Shown here: piece after piece, positions 61,146-64,000 of the stretch
Layout of the letters: each line of letters begins with the position of its first letter
How positions within the stretch are numbered: position 1 is the stretch's first letter
NCBI GenBank assembly: GCA_902476645.1
Contig: CABSEG010000006.1
Coordinates: 15,047-79,046 of the forward strand
Length of the DNA: 64,000 nt
From: an uncultured Lachnospiraceae bacterium
Lineage (GTDB): Bacteria; Bacillota; Clostridia; Lachnospirales; Lachnospiraceae
Direction: 5' to 3'
Notes under the pieces: model-generated
Told to the model about the DNA's origin: nothing
Seen by the model: the letters and a program-made list of their open reading frames with translations, nothing else
Database searches by the model: none
Program-made: the position numbers and the translations under genes

Positions 61146-62534
61146 TCACAGACTCATCCAGGCAGGCACAAGTAAAATCACAAGCACCACAAGCAGCATT
61201 AATATCATAGGAAACAGCAACTTTGTTCCCGCCTCTTCTCCCAACCTGCGCACCGCCCCTTTTCGTTCCTCCATGGCGGTTAAAGCCTCCCGCTCCAAAA
61301 GTCCTGCCAAGCCCTCCGACCCCTTTTTTAAATTTTGCGTGAGAATGGATCCCAACTTTCTGTAAATAGATAAACCACAGCGATTTGCAAAATTCTCATA
61401 TGCTGCTCCTTCTGCCACACCACTTTTCATTTCCCGACAGGCAATCGCCATTTCCTCGTAGACATGATGTCTTCCTTGGCCCACCCGCTCCTGGTACTCC
61501 CCTGCCATCTTAAAAAATGCAGACCTTATAGTCATCCCCGCTCCCAATAGCATGGCCAGCTTGAGAACCATGGCGGGATAATCTAATAACAGCTGGCTTC
61601 GCCGCTTTCTTACTTCTGCCTCCATCCTTCTTTCTTCCCGCAAAAACAGGCAGAGAAATGCCACCGCAGCCAGTCCTAGGAGAATTCCAAGAGGCTGTTC
61701 ATCCTCCCGACTCCAGGTAACTGATTGTCCGTCAATCTGATCCGGGAGCCGAATGGTTGCGCTATAGGGCTCCTTTTGGGATGCTTCTTCCAACGCTTTT
61801 TGGGACGCATGCACCCAGGCCTCCTCCCCGGTATATTCTTTAGGATAAGCCGTCGCATACCATTCATAGACAGCCTCTTCCTCCTGACAGCGGAACGTTG
61901 CCTTCAGGTGGAGTAACTCTCCCTTTTCGTCTGCCTCCCTCATAAACATACCGGAAGAATCCATCAGATCCGAAGGATCTGTAAACCAGGCTATCTGGAT
62001 TTGTTCTTCCTCTACCTCTATCTGGGATGTCAGGCATAGACTATCCCTCACCTGGTCAAAGGATGGATTCTCTCCCAGCATTTCTCTCTCCAGCTTTTTT
62101 GCCGCCTTTTCGAACAATTCCTGGATCTGTTCTGGAGTTCGCTTTCTGGGCTGCACCGTCACTGGTACTTTTACTAACCGATCTTGTTTCTGTAGATGCA
62201 GTGTCAGATTTGTCTGATGACTTCCATCTCCATAGGAAGGCCGCTGCAGTTCCCGGTACGTCCCTTCACTATCCCTGTTCCCTTCATACATACCAATGAT
62301 CAGCATAAATAGACCACCCAAAAAAACTCCTTTTAACAGCAACGCCAGTCTTCTTGCATAAAATTCCGATAGTGTGGGGCGCTTCTTCCCTAGAAAGCAG
62401 ATTCTTAAATACTCTTCTGTCTTCTCTTTTTGTAAGGGGAGCCTGTCTATCCCTACTTTCCGAATGATCCACAAAGCCGCCAGGAAAAAAGGCTGGAAAA
62501 CCGCTTTCTCTTTGCGCTTATTTCTAGTACTCAA
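61146..62534 (-). CDS. TadC-like type II secretion F-domain protein
   Basis: About 462 residues. A TTG at 62534 with AGGAGG 10 bases upstream is the likely start; an ATG at 62570 inside the preceding gene has no ribosome site. It has an N-terminal membrane helix pair, then a large extracellular segment (about 110-295) that is longer than in usual TadC proteins. The T2SSF domain comes last (DYPAMVLKLAMLLGAGMTIR, MAIACREMKSGVAEGAAYENFA), with the final helices LLFPMILMLLVVLVILLVPA. It forms the inner-membrane platform of the pilus machine with TadB. It overlaps the TadB-like gene by 11 bases. Confidence 0.85.
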   Translation of the reverse strand: MSTRNKRKEKAVFQPFFLAALWIIRKVGIDRLPLQKEKTEEYLRICFLGKKRPTLSEFYARRLALLLKGVFLGGLFMLIIGMYEGNRDSEGTYRELQRPSYGDGSHQTNLTLHLQKQDRLVKVPVTVQPRKRTPEQIQELFEKAAKKLEREMLGENPSFDQVRDSLCLTSQIEVEEEQIQIAWFTDPSDLMDSSGMFMREADEKGELLHLKATFRCQEEEAVYEWYATAYPKEYTGEEAWVHASQKALEEASQKEPYSATIRLPDQIDGQSVTWSREDEQPLGILLGLAAVAFLCLFLREERRMEAEVRKRRSQLLLDYPAMVLKLAMLLGAGMTIRSAFFKMAGEYQERVGQGRHHVYEEMAIACREMKSGVAEGAAYENFANRCGLSIYRKLGSILTQNLKKGSEGLAGLLEREALTAMEERKGAVRRLGEEAGTKLLFPMILMLLVVLVILLVPAWMSL

Positions 62535-63339
62535 TCCGTACAATCCTCCTTCCCAACATCCATGCGCCAAAATATACGATCAGACAGATTGTCATCACGG
62601 TAACTCCCGCTGCGTTGTGATACAAAACGTTCAGAAACTCCGGGGATGCCATCCCCACATATAACAGGATTGCACAGGGAATCACGCTCATCACATTCTG
62701 TTCCAGACGTTTTCCTGACAAACAAACCTGGATTTCCCTGCGAACTTCCTGTCTCTGATAAAGTGCCTGCACTGTATGGCGTATCAGGGCGTTTAGATTT
62801 CCCCCGCTTCGTTTTGCCGCAGAAAAAACCTGGGCAAAGCTTTGTACATCCCAAAGCCCGCTTCTTTCCGCCAGATCAAGGAGCAAAACTTCCAGACTGC
62901 GATTTACACGAAGGCCACCCACAATTTTTCTTAATTCCGCCTCCATTAACGGGTTTTCATCTGGTATCTTCTCCAATTCCCATAAAGCTTCCTCAAAGGC
63001 ATGTTCCGGAGAATACCCGGCCGCCAAGGCGGTAGAAACTGCCCTCATACCTTCCAAAAATTCCTGTTCCAAGCGCCGCCTGCGCTTTAGTCCTAAACTT
63101 TTTTTACACTCACCAAAAAACCAAAAAACTCCCGGTAGGAAACATACAAAACTCACAACAGAACGATAAAACAAATAACTGATGAGTCCGTCCAGGCAAG
63201 CGTATATGACAAAACATATTCCTCTCTCCTGCCATGTGAGACGATAATTTCTGTAGTCTATCCGGTCTCTTCCATAAGTCCTGCTCGAATCAGTTTTTCT
63301 TTTCGAAACACCTCCCCTTTCTTTTGAAAGCTTCCACAT
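62524..63339 (-). CDS. TadB-like type II secretion F-domain protein
   Basis: 271 residues. Two N-terminal membrane helices (GICFVIYACLDGLISYLFY, VVSFVCFLPGVFWFFG), then the T2SSF domain (EFLEGMRAVSTALAAGYSPEHAFEEAL, SFAQVFSAAKRSGGNLNALI, ALYQRQEVRREIQVCLSGKRLEQNVMSVIP) and two final helices. AAGGAGG lies nine bases before ATG 63339, within the upstream ATPase gene, which it overlaps by 82 bases. It forms the platform that couples the CpaF ATPase to pilin export. Confidence 0.88.
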   Translation of the reverse strand: MWKLSKERGGVSKRKTDSSRTYGRDRIDYRNYRLTWQERGICFVIYACLDGLISYLFYRSVVSFVCFLPGVFWFFGECKKSLGLKRRRRLEQEFLEGMRAVSTALAAGYSPEHAFEEALWELEKIPDENPLMEAELRKIVGGLRVNRSLEVLLLDLAERSGLWDVQSFAQVFSAAKRSGGNLNALIRHTVQALYQRQEVRREIQVCLSGKRLEQNVMSVIPCAILLYVGMASPEFLNVLYHNAAGVTVMTICLIVYFGAWMLGRRIVRIEY

Positions 63340-63986
63340 ATCGTTTCACCTCCTTTTTCTCCGGTTTCCTCAAACACATACAGCGGCTCCGTTAAAATTT
63401 CCTCAGTTGCGCAGCGGTAACCGGTGATCTGTACAATCTCCAGCACCTTTCTGCTTCCGTCCCTAAGCCTTCCCAAGTGAACCAGGATATCCACTGCAGA
63501 CGCAATCTGCCTTCTGATGGCAGAAACAGGCAATTCCATCCCCATCAAAACCATGGTTTCCAGTCTCACCAGCATATCTGCCGCACTGTTTGCATGGCCG
63601 GTACTAAGAGAGCCCTCGTGTCCTGTATTAAATGCCTGCAACATGTCAATGGCCTCCTCTCCCCTCACCTCCCCCACAATAATGCGGTTAGGCCTCATAC
63701 GAAGGCTGGCCCGAATCAAATCCCGTATAGTAACCTGATGGATCCCTTCCGTATTCCCTCTTCTGGCTTCCAGCCTGACCAGATTTGCCACCCCTTGAAT
63801 TTGAAGCTCCGCATTATCTTCAATGGTCACAATACGCTCTCCCTTGGGGATAAAATCAGAGAGCGCATTTAGAAAGGTCGTTGCAAACAGCCACTTTCTG
63901 AGGACAGCAGGGCCGCATTTCCCGGACAGTCCAGGCCATATTAAGCGGACAGCCTGGGATATCAGCAGGGCAGAGGGTACTCCGCC
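63258..63986 (-). CDS. CpaF/TadA-type secretion ATPase, 3' part with disrupted frame
   Basis: The C-terminal ~210 residues are unmistakable: TTFLNALSDFIPKGERIVTIEDNAELQI, LVRLEARRGNTEGIHQVTIR, the Walker B-like RMRPNRIIVGEVRGEEAIDM and the HEGSLSTGHANS histidine block. It powers pilus assembly. The P-loop GxxGxGK before TTFLNAL, however, is missing: the frame reads KWLFATTFLNAL, runs back through non-family sequence and stops at a TAG at 63987-63989. Fragments of sense (GNAALLSSESG) occur in another frame just there. Either indels have broken the gene or the sequence near the window edge is faulty. The N-terminal half lies outside or is lost. Confidence 0.75.
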   Translation of the reverse strand, partial: GGVPSALLISQAVRLIWPGLSGKCGPAVLRKWLFATTFLNALSDFIPKGERIVTIEDNAELQIQGVANLVRLEARRGNTEGIHQVTIRDLIRASLRMRPNRIIVGEVRGEEAIDMLQAFNTGHEGSLSTGHANSAADMLVRLETMVLMGMELPVSAIRRQIASAVDILVHLGRLRDGSRKVLEIVQITGYRCATEEILTEPLYVFEETGEKGGETICGSFQKKGEVFRKEKLIRAGLMEETG

Positions 63987-64000
63987 CTACTGATCAGTAT

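Noticed and set aside
1..64000. CRISPR array, insertion sequence, prophage, rRNA or tRNA genes
   Set aside because: No regularly spaced repeats, transposase, integrase, phage structural genes or stable RNA genes were recognised on either strand.

Overview
The window looks like chromosomal DNA from an anaerobic Firmicute, most likely a gut-type Lachnospiraceae (Clostridia). The evidence is the gene content: a Tad/Flp1 pilus locus with DUF5702 and DUF6382-FHA genes, a solitary murG, CBS-type family II pyrophosphatase, TSCPD protein, YwmB beside the F-ATPase operon, consensus sigma-A promoters and strong AGGAGG ribosome binding sites. No rRNA, tRNA, CRISPR array, insertion sequence or prophage gene was seen. 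Both edges cut genes: a response regulator on the left and a CpaF-type ATPase on the right.

Layout. 1-4.8 kb: response regulator end, asnS, a DUF1287 lipoprotein-size exported protein, queT behind a structured leader, and a DUF368 (PopT-type) lipid carrier transporter. 5.1-6.9 kb: a decayed leucine-rich-repeat gene and a frameshifted AraC remnant. 7-12 kb: an ECF-like sigma factor with a membrane-anchored beta-propeller partner, facing a second large membrane-anchored protein. 12-20 kb: a methyltransferase and a 2123-residue secreted glycoside hydrolase family 2 enzyme ending in a dockerin. 20-28.3 kb: ywmB and the complete atpIBEFHAGDC operon, whose c subunit carries a sodium-binding signature and whose epsilon subunit lacks its C-terminal domain. 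28.4-32.4 kb: flavin reductase, pyrophosphatase, pyrimidine-nucleoside phosphorylase and cytidine deaminase, a nucleoside salvage group. 32.6-35.5 kb: an S1-domain protein and an XRE-aminotransferase fusion behind a repeated TTGAAC array. 35.5-39.7 kb: a second secreted GH2 enzyme with BspA-type repeats. 40-45.3 kb: cobalamin adenosyltransferase, PfoR-type IIC protein, a beta-lactamase-fold serine hydrolase and an intact LRR protein. 46-55.6 kb: dehydrogenase, pgi, MTA/SAH nucleosidase, TSCPD, beta-CASP nuclease, murG, sigma-like protein, HIT protein and a soluble histidine kinase. 55.6-64 kb: rhomboid protease, then a Tad-like pilus operon on the minus strand.

How it fits together. The two GH2 enzymes, the LRR proteins and the Tad locus point to a surface-oriented, glycan-using gut lifestyle. 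The predicted sodium-coupled ATP synthase suggests a sodium bioenergetic cycle. The regulatory elements most worth a second look are the queT leader, whose two hairpin loops are complementary over 7 bases, and the TTGAAC repeat array that overlaps the promoter of the DNA-binding aminotransferase. Several frames are broken (LRR, AraC, a membrane protein with a G5 tract, the CpaF edge), and these could be real decay or sequence error. I did not find one clearly new system that I could defend as such; the candidates are listed with their limits.
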